From NCBI RefSeq assembly GCF_022479115.1, contig NZ_CP092497.1, forward strand, positions 868,001 to 932,000: DNA of 64,000 bases. The letters are read 5' to 3'. The DNA is from Amycolatopsis sp. EV170708-02-1. Lineage in GTDB: Bacteria > Actinomycetota > Actinomycetes > Mycobacteriales > Pseudonocardiaceae. Under the pieces are notes generated by a model. That model did not search any database. It was not told the DNA's origin and saw nothing but the letters and a program-made list of their open reading frames with translations. The translations under genes were made by a program, and so were the position numbers. Positions 18,385-28,117 of the stretch are shown piece after piece (the stretch's first letter is position 1; every line of letters begins with the position of its first letter).

Positions 18385-19040
18385 TGCGGGTCGCGATTGC
18401 CGGGGCCGGGGCGGTCGGCCGGTCGATCGCCGCGGAGCTGATCGACGGGCGCCACCAGGTGATGCTCATCGAACGCGAGGCCGACCAGTTCGAGCCGCAC
18501 ACCGTCGAGCAGGCGGACTGGGTGCTGGGCGACGCGTGCGAGGTCTCGATCCTCGAGGAGTCCGGGATCGAGGAGTGCGACGTCGTGATCGCCGCGACGG
18601 GCGACGACAAGGCGAACCTGGTGGTCTCGTTGCTCGCGAAGACCGAGTTCGCGGTGCGCCGGGTGGTGGCGCGGGTCAACAACCCGGCCAACGAATGGCT
18701 GTTCAACGACGCCTGGGGCGTCGACGTCGCCGTCTCGACCCCGCGGATGCTCGCGGCGATGGTCGAGGAGGCGGTGAGCGTCGGCGATCTGGTGCGGCTG
18801 ATGACGTTCCGGCAGAGCCAGGCGAACCTCGTCGAACTCACCCTCCCGGAGGAGACGCCGCTCGCGGGCAAGGCGGTCAGCGAGATCAACCTGCCGCGTG
18901 ACGCGGCGCTGGTGACGATCCTGCGCGGCGACCGCGTGATCGTGCCGCAGCCCGAAGACCCGCTGGAGCCGGGCGACGAGCTGCTGTTCGTGGCGACGTC
19001 GGACGTGGAGCCGGAGATCCGGACCGCGCTGGGGTATTAG
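18384..19040 (+). CDS. ceoC: TrkA-family potassium uptake regulatory protein (CeoC-like)
   Basis: 218 residues with the same two-domain plan as its upstream neighbour: Rossmann motif VAIAGAGAVGRSIAAEL at the N-terminus and an RCK_C domain near the end. The pair probably forms a hetero-oligomeric ring on a potassium transporter. Translation is coupled to ceoB through a one-base stop/start overlap. The stop at 19038-19040 overlaps that of the convergent DUF3159 gene. Confidence 0.9.
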   Translation: MRVAIAGAGAVGRSIAAELIDGRHQVMLIEREADQFEPHTVEQADWVLGDACEVSILEESGIEECDVVIAATGDDKANLVVSLLAKTEFAVRRVVARVNNPANEWLFNDAWGVDVAVSTPRMLAAMVEEAVSVGDLVRLMTFRQSQANLVELTLPEETPLAGKAVSEINLPRDAALVTILRGDRVIVPQPEDPLEPGDELLFVATSDVEPEIRTALGY

Positions 19041-19765
19041 TTGTCGACGGCGGGCGCCTGCGCGTACTTCGCGCGCAGGCGGGCCTCGACCTCTTCATCG
19101 GTCTCTTCGCGCGGGGCCTCTTCGGCCAGCGCCTTGAGGTGCTTGTCCGACCGCCGCACCGCCCAGACGACGGTGAGCAGGCCGAGCGCGTACAGCGGGT
19201 AGCCCATCGCGATCTTCGCGAACGCCAGCCAGCCGGTGTAGTCCTCGTCGTAGAGCCAGCGCTGCACGACGAACCGGGCGCCGAAGATCAGCGCCATCGC
19301 GGCGGTCGCGATCGAGTAGGAGATCAGCGACTTCTTGTCCTTGCGCCAGGCGTGGCCGCTGCCGTTGAGCGCGTTCCACACCACGCCGGCGAGCGGCCAG
19401 CGGACGACGATCGACAGCACGAAGACGCCGCAGTAGACCAGGCTCGTCCAGATGCCGAACAGGAAGAAGCCCTTCGCCGAGCCGGTCCGGTAGGCGATGA
19501 ACGCCGCGATCGCGACGCCGAAGAACCCGGAGATCGCGGGTTGCAGCGGCTCCTTGCGGACGATCCGCAGCACGGTGATCGCCACCGCGCTGCCCACCGC
19601 GGCCCAGATCCCCACCGTGAGCCCGAAGATCGCGTTCGCGATCACGAACACGATGACCGGCAGCGAGGAATAGAACAGCCCGGACAGTCCGCCCATCTGT
19701 TCCAGCAGGGTGGGCTGGGGCTTCTTGTCTTCGGTCTTCTCTTCGCCGCCGACGGGTTCAGTCAC
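19037..19765 (-). CDS. DUF3159 integral membrane protein
   Basis: A 242-residue membrane protein with five to six hydrophobic segments, beginning LLEQMGGLSGLFYSSLPVIV, typical of the actinobacterial DUF3159 family. The N-terminus is acidic and cytosolic; the C-terminus is charged. Function is unknown. It is preceded nine bases upstream by the OB-fold gene and probably cotranscribed with it. From memory it corresponds to Rv2693c. Confidence 0.82.
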   Translation of the reverse strand: MTEPVGGEEKTEDKKPQPTLLEQMGGLSGLFYSSLPVIVFVIANAIFGLTVGIWAAVGSAVAITVLRIVRKEPLQPAISGFFGVAIAAFIAYRTGSAKGFFLFGIWTSLVYCGVFVLSIVVRWPLAGVVWNALNGSGHAWRKDKKSLISYSIATAAMALIFGARFVVQRWLYDEDYTGWLAFAKIAMGYPLYALGLLTVVWAVRRSDKHLKALAEEAPREETDEEVEARLRAKYAQAPAVDN

Positions 19766-19774
19766 GATGCGGGA

Positions 19775-20155
19775 TCAACTCACAGGGCTCTGAAGTTCGT
19801 AATAGGGGTTGTACAGCACCTTCTGACCATCACGTTCGGCCATCCGGCCGCGCACCTTGATGGTTCGCCCGGGTTCGATCCCGGGGATCCGGCGGCGTCC
19901 GAGCCAGATTAGCGTCACACCCTGTGTGCCGTCGAACAGCTCGGCCTGCAGTGTCGCGGCCTCGTTGGTCGGGCAGAGCTCCACACTGCGGAGTCTGCCG
20001 AGCACCGTCACCTCTTGTCCCGACCGGCAGTCGCAGGCGCGCTGCGCTCCGCCGGCCTCGGATTTTTCGGACAGATCGTCGGCGTCGAGATCCTCGACGT
20101 CGCTGGTCAGCTTGCGGACCAGCCGGCTGAAGTAGCCGCCGTCTTTGGCGGGCAT
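19775..20155 (-). CDS. OB-fold nucleic-acid-binding protein
   Basis: A 126-residue protein. The region VTVLGRLRSVELCPTNEAAT to about residue 110 has the pattern of a small OB-fold, including VTLIWLGRRRIPGIEPGRTI. The first 50 residues are charged and probably disordered or dimerising. ATG at 20155 gives the N-terminus MPAKDGGYFSRL; longer frames run into the divergent gene. It lies upstream of DUF3159 in the same direction, an arrangement I recall from mycobacteria (Rv2694c). It probably binds single-stranded nucleic acid; its role is unknown. Confidence 0.8.
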   Translation of the reverse strand: MPAKDGGYFSRLVRKLTSDVEDLDADDLSEKSEAGGAQRACDCRSGQEVTVLGRLRSVELCPTNEAATLQAELFDGTQGVTLIWLGRRRIPGIEPGRTIKVRGRMAERDGQKVLYNPYYELQSPVS

Positions 20156-20258
20156 AACGGTGCTCCTGTGCTCCGGGGCCCCCGACTCGAACGGCCCGTG
20201 CGTAATCCAGCGTAACTGTGCTCGGACCAGGACAACGGGTTTGGGAGAAGATCGCAAC

Positions 20259-20966
20259 GTGACCTCCGCTATTCCGCCTACGACGGCAGTAGTACTCCCC
20301 GGCACCGGGTCCGACGAAGTGTTCGTGCGCGCCGTGTTCGCCGGGCCCCTGCGGGCGCTCGGCGTCCGGCTGATCGCGCCGCCCCCGCCCACCGGCGACC
20401 GGCTCGCGGACGGCTATCTGGCGGAGCTGGACCGGCTCGCCGACGAGCATGGTCCGCTGCTCGTCGGCGGCATCTCGTTCGGCGCGCACCTCTCGGCGGA
20501 GTGGGCCGCGCTCAATCCCGGCCGCTGCACCGGCCTGCTGGCCGCGCTCCCGGCCTGGAACGGCCCGGCCGGACGAGCACCCGCGTCGCTCGCCGCGCGG
20601 CTGTCAGCGGATCTGGTGGCCGAAAACGGGGTCGACGGCGCGCTGGCGAAATCCTCCGACGGTGTCCCGGAGTGGCTCGCGGCGGAGCTCGGCCGCGCGT
20701 GGCGGCGGCACGGCGACGGGCTGGCGGCGAGCCTGCGGACGGCGGCGGCCCGTCCCGCGCCGACGCTCGAAGTCCTCGAGGGCCTCGACGTGCCCGCGGG
20801 GATCGGCGCGTGCGTGGACGATCCGATCCACCCGGCGGAGATCGCCCGCGCCTGGGCGGACGCCCTGCCGCGCGCCGAGGTCGGCGAGTCGACGCTCACC
20901 GCCCTCGGCGCGGACCGGGAGTCACTGGGCCGGGCGACCGTGCTGGCCTGGCTGAGGGTGCTTTAA
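20259..20966 (+). CDS. Alpha/beta hydrolase-like protein
   Basis: A 235-residue protein with a nucleophile-elbow motif, GGISFGAHLSAEWA (Ser in G-I-S-F-G, near residue 66), and an early LPGTGSDEVF turn that could form the oxyanion site. A late His equivalent is unclear, and the substrate is unknown. GTG at 20259 follows GGGAGAAG. It is divergent from the OB-fold gene. Its TAA forms the palindrome TTAA with the stop of the convergent DUF3710 gene. From memory the locus corresponds to Rv2695. Confidence 0.75.
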   Translation: MTSAIPPTTAVVLPGTGSDEVFVRAVFAGPLRALGVRLIAPPPPTGDRLADGYLAELDRLADEHGPLLVGGISFGAHLSAEWAALNPGRCTGLLAALPAWNGPAGRAPASLAARLSADLVAENGVDGALAKSSDGVPEWLAAELGRAWRRHGDGLAASLRTAAARPAPTLEVLEGLDVPAGIGACVDDPIHPAEIARAWADALPRAEVGESTLTALGADRESLGRATVLAWLRVL

Positions 20967-21622
20967 CCCTGCTGCTCGGCGATGTGCTGCGCGACGGCGT
21001 CGGGCAGCGTGATGGTCAGCGGGGTGCGGACCGGCATCGGCGCGTCACCGCGGTCGACGATGGTGTGCCGCACGATCTCCCGCAGCACGGCGGGCGCCTG
21101 CGACGCCTGCGACTGCGGCCCGGCGATGACGCCGCGGAGCATCCAGCGCGGGCCGTCGACCCCGACGAACCGCAGCGCGACGTCGCCGACGATCGCGGAC
21201 AGCTCCAGCCCCCACTCCCCCATACCGACCGAGACCTTGGCGCCGTCGGCCCGCAGCTGCTCGGTGAGTTCGGTGCTGACGTCCTTCCACAGGCCGCCGG
21301 ACCGCGGAGCCGCGTAACCGCTGACGGTGATCTGCCCCTGCTCGGTGACGACGTGCACCGCGCGGACGCCGCCGCTCTCCGGGTCCATCTCGACCTGGAC
21401 CTGCGAACCGTCGGGCACCGGCACCTTCACCGAGCCGAGGTCGATCCTCGGGATCCCGTCCTCGGGCGCGTCGGCGAGGTCGAAGGGGCCGTCGGAGGTC
21501 TCCGACAGCTGCGACTCGATCTCGTCGGCGTCGTCGGCAGCGCTGTCGGGGCGCTCCTCGACCTCCGGCGCGGCATGCCGTCCGCTCGGCTTCGCCGCGC
21601 GCTTGCGTCCGAAAATCCCCAC
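20963..21622 (-). CDS. DUF3710 family protein
   Basis: A 219-residue cytosolic protein of the actinobacterial DUF3710 family. A basic N-terminal segment (GIFGRKRAAK) and an acidic stretch (DSAADDADEIESQL) precede the conserved domain, which contains RIDLGSVKVPVP and LRFVGVDGPRWMLRGVIAG. Function is unknown. Its GTG start shares one base with the TAG of dut, so the two form an operon, an order kept in mycobacteria (Rv2696c-Rv2697c, from memory). Confidence 0.82.
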   Translation of the reverse strand: MGIFGRKRAAKPSGRHAAPEVEERPDSAADDADEIESQLSETSDGPFDLADAPEDGIPRIDLGSVKVPVPDGSQVQVEMDPESGGVRAVHVVTEQGQITVSGYAAPRSGGLWKDVSTELTEQLRADGAKVSVGMGEWGLELSAIVGDVALRFVGVDGPRWMLRGVIAGPQSQASQAPAVLREIVRHTIVDRGDAPMPVRTPLTITLPDAVAQHIAEQQG

Positions 21623-22104
21623 TAGTTCTCCGTTCCTTCCCTGGCTCCGGCTCCCAGTGTGGCGTGTCCGCCCGTGGAGCCATACCCTCCCTCGCCGCGC
21701 TCGGACGGCTCCAGCTCGGCGACCTCGACGAACTCGGCCTGTTCGACCCGTTGCACGACCAGCTGCGCGATCCGGTCGCCGCGGGTGAGCACGACCTTCT
21801 CGGAGAGATCATGGTTGATCAGGCAGACGCGGATCTCACCGCGGTACCCGGAGTCGATCGTGCCCGGGGTGTTGACGACCGAGAGGCCGACGCGGGCCGC
21901 GAGACCGGAGCGCGGGTGGACGAAGCCCGCGTACCCGGGCGGCAGCGCGATCGCGACACCCGTGCCGACGACGCCGCGTTCACCGGGCGCGAGCACGAGA
22001 TCCGAGGTGGTGACGAGGTCCGCGCCCGCGTCGCCTGGGCGCGCGTAGGCGGGGAGGGGGACCGAAGGATCGATCCGGGAAAGCAGTACCTGAACGGTGG
22101 ACAC
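21622..22104 (-). CDS. dut: Deoxyuridine 5'-triphosphate nucleotidohydrolase (dUTPase)
   Basis: Hydrolyses dUTP to dUMP and pyrophosphate, keeping uracil out of DNA and feeding dTMP synthesis. 160 residues, normal for the homotrimeric enzyme. Motif 1 PGDAGADL, motif 2 PRSGLA, motif 3 [14 protein letters not shown] with the catalytic Asp, motif 4 RGDRIAQLV and the glycine-rich motif 5 [10 protein letters not shown] are all present. GTG at 22104 gives the expected N-terminus [11 protein letters not shown]. It is divergent from the DUF3093 gene 24 bp away and cotranscribed with DUF3710. Confidence 0.96.
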   Translation of the reverse strand: MSTVQVLLSRIDPSVPLPAYARPGDAGADLVTTSDLVLAPGERGVVGTGVAIALPPGYAGFVHPRSGLAARVGLSVVNTPGTIDSGYRGEIRVCLINHDLSEKVVLTRGDRIAQLVVQRVEQAEFVEVAELEPSERGEGGYGSTGGHATLGAGAREGTEN

Positions 22105-22128
22105 GGGCGGCGAGACTACCCTGAAGGC

Positions 22129-22629
22129 GTGGGTGAAAGCGTGAACGCGGCCGAAGGCGGCGCCGTCAAGCATTCAGAGCGGCTCTACGTCCCGTGGTGG
22201 GGCTGGCCGTTGCCGCTGCTGGGCGGCGGGCTGCTGGCGGCGGAGATCGACATGGGCTATCCCGGGCTGCGCGGGTGGCTGCCGTACGTGGTGCTGATCC
22301 CCGCGGTGATCGCGCTGATGGTCTCGCTCGGCCGGTCCCGCGTGAAGGTGACCGGCGGCGCCGAGCCGGAGCTGTGGCTGCGCGACGCGCACCTGCCGCT
22401 GAAGTTCGTCGGCGATGTCGACGTCATCGACAAGGAAGCGAAGCGCAAGGCGCTCGGCCGCGACGCCGATCCGGCGGCGTTCGTGCTGCACCGGGGCTGG
22501 GTCGGCCCGGTCGTGCGGGTCTGGCTCACCGACCCCGACGACGCGACGCCGTACTGGCTGTTCAGCACCCGGCATCCGGAGAAGGTGGCGGAGCTGCTCC
22601 GCCAGCCCGCCTCGAAGTCCCAGGCATAG
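22129..22629 (+). CDS. DUF3093 membrane protein
   Basis: A 166-residue protein with two adjacent transmembrane helices near residues 25-65 (start [20 protein letters not shown]), followed by a soluble C-terminal domain with [20 protein letters not shown]. This is the pattern of the actinobacterial DUF3093 family. GTG at 22129 is chosen; GTG at 22141 is an alternative. Function is unknown. It is divergent from dut and followed by an intrinsic terminator. From memory it corresponds to Rv2698. Confidence 0.82.
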   Translation: MGESVNAAEGGAVKHSERLYVPWWGWPLPLLGGGLLAAEIDMGYPGLRGWLPYVVLIPAVIALMVSLGRSRVKVTGGAEPELWLRDAHLPLKFVGDVDVIDKEAKRKALGRDADPAAFVLHRGWVGPVVRVWLTDPDDATPYWLFSTRHPEKVAELLRQPASKSQA

Positions 22630-22634
22630 GAAAG

Positions 22635-22662
22635 GGGGCCGGCCACCTGGCCGGCCCCTTAT
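22635..22662 (+). terminator. Terminator after DUF3093
   Basis: GGGGCCGGCC (22635-22644) and GGCCGGCCCC (22649-22658) form a 10-bp stem with an ACCT loop, followed by TTATT. It lies six bases after the DUF3093 stop. DUF4193 converges from the other side, so it may serve both. Confidence 0.8.
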
Positions 22663-22713
22663 TCCTGTTCAGTCCCCGAAACCCCTGTCGCGCCGTCCCC
22701 TGTGCCCGTAGGC

Positions 22714-23022
22714 TCAGGCGCAGTCGCGGCAGATGAGCCGTCCGCCACTCTCCTCGGCCAGCCTGCTGCGGTGGTGCACCAGGAAGCAGACGGAGCAGGT
22801 GAACTCGTCGGCCTGCTTGGGCACGACCTTGACGGTCAGGTCCTCCCCGGAAAGTCCGGAGAGGTCCGCGCCCGGCAGCTCGAAGTTCTCGGCGGTCGCG
22901 TCCTCGTCGACGTCCACGACGCCGGACTGGTTTTCGTTACGCCTTGCCTTCAGCTCTTCCAACGAGTCTTCGGCCAGCTCGTCGGCTTCGCTGCGGCGCG
23001 GAGCGTCGTAGTCGGTCGCCAT
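22714..23022 (-). CDS. DUF4193 family protein
   Basis: A 102-residue acidic protein with two Cys pairs near the C-terminus (CSVCFLVHHRSRL and LICRDC), consistent with a zinc ribbon. This is the pattern of the actinobacterial DUF4193 family (Rv2699c in M. tuberculosis, from memory, where it is reported essential). The N-terminal half is rich in Asp/Glu and probably flexible. The start is an ATG at 23022. The 454-base gap upstream is long for this genome. Confidence 0.85.
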   Translation of the reverse strand: MATDYDAPRRSEADELAEDSLEELKARRNENQSGVVDVDEDATAENFELPGADLSGLSGEDLTVKVVPKQADEFTCSVCFLVHHRSRLAEESGGRLICRDCA

Positions 23023-23476
23023 TAGTCCCTCACCCCTGCGATGCTTTCGATGTCAGATGGCCCGGACCCGCGAGCGCGCGGCTCGTGAGTCCTTCGTGCC
23101 GCTGGTTAACGTCCCAGCGCCCCTGTTTGTGCCCGGCTGGGCAGTGAGCGAGGTCTCTCTTTTGCGCCTCTTACTGCCGCCTGAGCCCGCGAAGGGTAGC
23201 TCACGTCGATACCGGCTCTGCAACGAGTCAGACATTGCCGCGATTACGTCACCCAACAGGGGGAACCCTGCTGTCAAGACGCCTGTCGTCCGAATGGGTT
23301 GCCCCCGCGTCGGGTACCTCACCCCTTGGGCCTGGCTGCTTGCCCGGAGTGGCCATCGCGTGGTGCTATCCGGAGGCCCGCGCCGATCATCCTCGCCGCA
23401 ACGCATAGGCTGATCGGACACGATGGTGAGATGAAGCACCGTCCGGGGATCCGGGCTTTGGGGAAGGGACTGGCAG
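23023..23476. other. Long non-coding gap between divergent DUF4193 and Cei genes
   Basis: No convincing ORF or RNA gene is seen; frames crossing it lack coding bias. On the minus strand a perfect TTGACA box lies at 23272-23277, but no good -10 box follows at 17 bases. On the plus strand TAGGCT occurs near 23406, about 70 bases before the Cei start. Both genes should be read from promoters in this gap. Confidence 0.5.
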
Positions 23477-24160
23477 GTGGCGTCGGGGAACGGCATCGGG
23501 GACCGCGGGGCGAGGCCGTATCGCAAGCACAAGCCGCTGCCCGCGCTCATCGTCATCGGGGTGATGGCCCTCGGCGCGGTGATCGTCTGGGTGAACGTCG
23601 TCGCGAGCAAATCCGATATCGACGCCAGGGTCCGCTGCGATCCGCCGCCCGTCCCGCAGCAGGGCGTCACCTACACGCCGCTGGCGCACAACGGCCTCGA
23701 CGACCGCGCGCCGGTCCCGCCGGACAAGGTCGCCGTCCAGGTGCTCAACGGCTCCCAGGTCCGCGGCCAGGGCGGCATCGTCACCAGCACGCTCCGGGAG
23801 CTCGGTTTCTCCCAGATCGTCGAACCGGACGTCGACCCGGCCTACAAGAACGCCGAAGCCAAATGCCGCGGCCAGATCCGCTTCGGCGAGAACGGCGCCG
23901 CGGCGGCCCGCACGCTGAGCCTGGTGGTCCCGTGCGCCGAACTGGTCAAGGACAACCGCAAGGACGCTTCGGTCACGCTCACCACCGGCACCCTGCTCGG
24001 CGACATCCGCCCGAAGGCGGAGGCGCGCCAGGTGCTCGACCAGCTCACGCAGTGGTCGAAGGCGCAGCAGGGCAGCGGCGGCGGTGAGCAGTCCGCGGGC
24101 GGCGGTGCCCCGGTGATCGACCAGGCGCTGCTGAAGGCCGCCCGCGAAGCCCCCTGCTGA
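23477..24160 (+). CDS. cei: LytR_C-domain envelope protein (Cei-like)
   Basis: A 227-residue membrane-anchored protein: a short basic N-terminus, one transmembrane helix near residues 23-43 (LPALIVIGVMALGAVIVWVN), then an extracytoplasmic domain. KVAVQVLNGSQVRGQGGIVT begins the LytR C-terminal (LytR_C) domain. Four cysteines (in VRCDPP, AKCRGQ, VPCAEL and the final PC) are spaced to form disulfides outside the cell. In mycobacteria the equivalent protein (Rv2700, Cei) is linked to envelope integrity. GTG at 23477 is the start. It converges on suhB with only three bases between stops. Confidence 0.85.
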   Translation: MASGNGIGDRGARPYRKHKPLPALIVIGVMALGAVIVWVNVVASKSDIDARVRCDPPPVPQQGVTYTPLAHNGLDDRAPVPPDKVAVQVLNGSQVRGQGGIVTSTLRELGFSQIVEPDVDPAYKNAEAKCRGQIRFGENGAAAARTLSLVVPCAELVKDNRKDASVTLTTGTLLGDIRPKAEARQVLDQLTQWSKAQQGSGGGEQSAGGGAPVIDQALLKAAREAPC

Positions 24161-24163
24161 GGC

Positions 24164-24983
24164 TCAGATAGCGCCCACGCCCGATTCGATCAGCGCCTCA
24201 CGCAACGGCGCCGCGATCGACGGAGCCACCGCGAAGGTCGCGTCGGGCCCCAGCTCCGTGTCCTCCCCCGGCAGCGACACCTGAGCGCCCGCCTCGGCCG
24301 CGATGAGCGCTCCGGCGGCCCAGTCCCCAGTGCCCGAGGCCGTGTTCGACGTAGGCGTCCAGCCAGCCCGCCGCGACCGCGCACAGATCGAGTGACGCGG
24401 CCCCGTTGCGCCGGACGTCCCGCACCCGGGTCGCCAGTTCCGCGACGAACCGCGCCTGCTTCGTCCGCCGTTCGACCTTGTAGGCGAATCCGGTGCCGAC
24501 GAGCGTCAAATCCAGCCGGGAAGGGGCGTTGACCGACAGCGGCCGCCCGTCGAGGAACGCGCCCCGCCCGCGCGCGGCGGTCCAGCGGCGCCCGCTGACC
24601 GGTTCGACGACGGCGCCCGCCACCGACACCCCGCCGACCTGCGCGGCCACCGAGACGGCGAACCAGGGCAGCCCGTAGAGGAAGTTCACCGTCCCGTCGA
24701 TCGGGTCGACCACCCAGGTCACCCCGTCACCGGCGATCCCCCCGCCCTCCTCGCCGAGCACGGCGTCGTCCGGGCGCAGTTCGGCCAGCCGGGCGCGCAC
24801 CAGCCGTTCCGACTCGTGGTCCACCGCGGTCACCACGTCGGTGTCGGCGGATTTGGTGTCCACCCGCACCTCGCGGCCCGCGTTCATCCCGGTCCAGGCC
24901 TCGTGGACCAGCTCGGCGGCCTCGCCCGCGACACGCTCGGCGACACCCTTCAGCAACGTCTCGTCAACTCCCACGTCCGCCAT
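24164..24983 (-). CDS. suhB: Inositol monophosphatase family protein (frameshift at 24325-24328)
   Basis: Mg-dependent phosphatase that would release inositol from inositol-1-phosphate, feeding phosphatidylinositol or mycothiol synthesis. Motif 1 is visible as DPIDGTVNFLYGLP, with Glu of LGEEGGG upstream and DTKSADTDVVTAVD near the start. The second metal motif should read GHWDWAAGALIAAE. The sequence instead has one extra C on the plus strand (C4 at 24325-24328), throwing translation out of frame. Removing it gives 272 residues ending in ESGVGAI at a TGA at 24164. Sequence error is likelier than inactivation. Position beside ppgK matches mycobacteria. Confidence 0.85.
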
Positions 24984-25047
24984 GTCACCACATCCGGTTA
25001 AAGTCTCCGAGGCAGGCTTCTGAATCGTGCGAGAAGGGACCACGTCC

Positions 25048-25812
<765 letters not shown>

Positions 25813-25919
25813 CCCGCCCACGCTGACATCCATGCCCCGGATGTCACTTCGGCGCGTCGCACGGCGTGTCGCGCCCGCCGGTCGGTGGTCCGCGCCGCGA
25901 CGCTGTCACGTATCGTCGT

Positions 25920-25925
25920 TACAAT
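25920..25925 (+). promoter_or_regulatory. Candidate -10 box upstream of sigA
   Basis: TACAAT lies about 133 bases before the sigA start codon in the 246-base gap after ppgK. No convincing -35 box is found at 16-18 bases, so the call is weak. The leader that would result is long and C/G-rich. Confidence 0.3.
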
Positions 25926-26058
25926 GGAACACGGCCCCCGGCGGCGGCACTCACGAGAACGAGGGAAACCGCAGGCCGAGGGGTGTTCCCCGAAGTTTGA
26001 GGCAGCCGAGACCATCACGCCTCGGCTCGTCATGATCGACCGCTGCGAAAGGGCGTAA

Positions 26059-27458
26059 GTGGCAGCCGCAAGAACCGCAACCCGAAGCGGGACGAAGACA
26101 GCGACCGCAGCCGGCGAGCCGGCCGACGAGGCAGCCACCGACGCGGCGAAGCCCGCGGCGCGCAAGACCGCCGCCAAGGCGGCCGGCGCGAAGAAGGCCC
26201 CGGCGAAGAAGGCTCCGGCCAAGAAACCCAGCACCAAGAGTGCGAAGACCGAAGACGGCGACCCGGAAGACGGTCCCGGCGACCTCGACGAGGCCGACCT
26301 CGAGACCCCGGATCTGTCCGACCTCGAAGAGGTCGAGGTGGATGTCGTCGACGCTTCCGTCACCGAGGAGACGGACGAGGACGCGGAGTCCGAGGAGGAC
26401 GTCGAAGAGACGCCCGCCCGCGGGCGCCGCACGTCGACCGACAAGAACGCCGGCAAGTCTTCCGACAACCCGGACTTCGTCTGGGACGAGGAAGAGTCCG
26501 AGGCGCTGCGCCAGGCCCGCAAGGACGCCGAGCTCACCGCTTCGGCCGACTCGGTCCGCGCGTACCTCAAGCAGATCGGCAAGGTCGCCCTGCTGAACGC
26601 CGAGGAGGAGGTGGAGCTCGCCAAGCGCATCGAGGCCGGGCTCTACGCCGCCGAGCGCGTCCGCAACGCCGAGGAGGAGGGCGAGAAGCTCGTCACCCAG
26701 ATGCGGCGCGACCTCAAGTGGATCGTGCGCGACGGTGAGCGGGCGAAGAACCACCTCCTGGAGGCGAACCTCCGGCTCGTGGTCTCGCTGGCCAAGCGCT
26801 ACACCGGCCGCGGCATGGCGTTCCTGGACCTGATCCAGGAGGGCAACCTCGGCCTGATCCGCGCGGTCGAGAAGTTCGACTACACCAAGGGCTACAAGTT
26901 CTCCACGTACGCCACCTGGTGGATCCGGCAGGCGATCACCCGCGCGATGGCCGACCAGGCCCGCACCATCCGTATCCCGGTGCACATGGTCGAGGTCATC
27001 AACAAGCTCGGCCGTATACAGCGCGAACTGCTGCAGGACCTCGGTCGCGAGCCCACCCCGAAGAGCTCGCGAAGGAAATGGACATCTCCCCGGAGAAGGT
27101 CCTCGAGATCCAGCAGTACGCCCGCGAGCCGATCTCGCTCGACCAGACCATCGGCGACGAGGGCGACTCGCAGCTCGGTGACTTCATCGAAGACTCCGAG
27201 GCCGTCGTCGCGGTCGACGCGGTGTCGTTCACGCTGCTGCAGGACCAGCTCCAGTCGGTGCTGCAGACCCTGTCCGAACGTGAGGCGGGGGTGGTGCGGC
27301 TGCGGTTCGGCCTCACCGACGGCCAGCCGCGCACGCTCGACGAGATCGGCCAGGTGTACGGGGTGACCCGTGAGCGCATCCGGCAGATCGAGTCGAAGAC
27401 GATGTCGAAGCTGCGTCACCCGTCGCGTTCGCAGGTCCTGCGCGATTACCTGGACTGA
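26059..27458 (+). CDS. sigA: Principal RNA polymerase sigma factor (group 1), one-base frameshift near 27060
   Basis: Housekeeping sigma-70 factor, about 466 residues once one base is restored. An Ala/Lys/Pro-rich then acidic N-terminal extension (about 150 residues) precedes region 1.2 ([16 protein letters not shown]). Then come region 2 with [18 protein letters not shown] and the -10 recognition helix [14 protein letters not shown], region 3, and region 4.2 ending in [18 protein letters not shown]. After GREPTP (27055-27060) one G is missing, so the expected [14 protein letters not shown] resumes in another frame. Because the factor is essential, this is almost certainly a sequencing or assembly error. 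GTG at 26059 is the start. A terminator follows at 27477. Confidence 0.95.
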
Positions 27459-27476
27459 GCCCAGGGTTCACGGAAG

Positions 27477-27507
27477 ACCCCGTCACCGTTTCGGTGGCGG
27501 GGTTTTC
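27477..27507 (+). terminator. Terminator of sigA
   Basis: ACCCCGTCACC (27477-27487) pairs with GGTGGCGGGGT (27493-27503), an 11-bp stem with one G-T pair and a GTTTC loop, followed by a T run. It starts 18 bases after the sigA stop. Confidence 0.88.
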
Positions 27508-27551
27508 CGCGTCCGGTGTCGAATCGCGGCCCGCCCGTTCGACGCGTGGGT

Positions 27552-28070
27552 ATGACGAAACCTCACGCCACCAAGAACCTCGACCGCTACGGCTCCGCGG
27601 AACTCCCCTGGAGCCGCGCGCGGGACGTCCTCGCCGAGGACACCCCGACCGCCGACCTGACCTTCTTCGTGACCACCGTCCGTCCCGACGGGCGCCCGCA
27701 TTCGGCGGGTGTCGGCGCTGTCTGGGTGGACGACGCCCTGTACTTCAAGGGCGGGCCGGGCACCCGCCGGTCCCGCAACCTGGCCGCGAACCCGGCATGC
27801 GCCGTTTCGGTGCGGCTGCGGGGAATCGACCTCACGCTGGAGGGCGAGGCGCACCGGGTCACCGACCCGGCGACGCTGGAACAGGTGGCGGCGGTCTACC
27901 GGAGCGGCGGCTGGCCAGCGACGGTGGAGGGCGACGCGCTCACCGCTCCCTTCAGCGCGCCCAGCGCGGGCGCCCCGCCGTGGTATCTGTACCGCCTCAC
28001 CCTGCGCCGGGCCATCGGCGTGGCGGGCGCCGAACCGCACGGCGCCACGCGCTGGGACTTCGCCCCCTGA
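27552..28070 (+). CDS. Pyridoxamine 5'-phosphate oxidase-like FMN-binding protein
   Basis: A 172-residue split-barrel flavoprotein-like protein. TFFVTTVRPDGRPHSAGVGAVWVDDALYFKG is the typical first sheet of the family, given here in two parts (TFFVTTVRPDGRPHSAGVGA, then VWVDD). A later RSRNLAANPACAVSVRL loop would contact the cofactor phosphate. Members act on F420, heme or pyridoxal derivatives; which applies is unclear. ATG at 27552 is chosen over a start at 27516 that lies in the spacer after the sigA terminator. It converges on a secreted-protein gene, with a 46-bp palindrome starting one base after its stop. Confidence 0.8.
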   Translation: MTKPHATKNLDRYGSAELPWSRARDVLAEDTPTADLTFFVTTVRPDGRPHSAGVGAVWVDDALYFKGGPGTRRSRNLAANPACAVSVRLRGIDLTLEGEAHRVTDPATLEQVAAVYRSGGWPATVEGDALTAPFSAPSAGAPPWYLYRLTLRRAIGVAGAEPHGATRWDFAP

Positions 28071-28071
28071 C

Positions 28072-28117
28072 CTCGTGAGTGGTAAGGACGGTTCTAACCG
28101 TCCTTACCACTCACGAC
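28072..28117. repeat. 46-bp palindromic element, copy B
   Basis: Same arms as copies A and D but with a CT centre, so it lies in the opposite orientation; the outermost pair is lost at one end, leaving a perfect 42-bp core at 28074-28115. It sits exactly between two convergent genes. The TGA of the minus-strand gene (28111-28113) is part of the element. Confidence 0.9.

Noticed and set aside
23053..23670. A 205-codon minus-strand frame across the DUF4193-Cei gap
   Set aside because: It overlaps the start of the well-supported Cei gene antisense and has no domain or coding bias.
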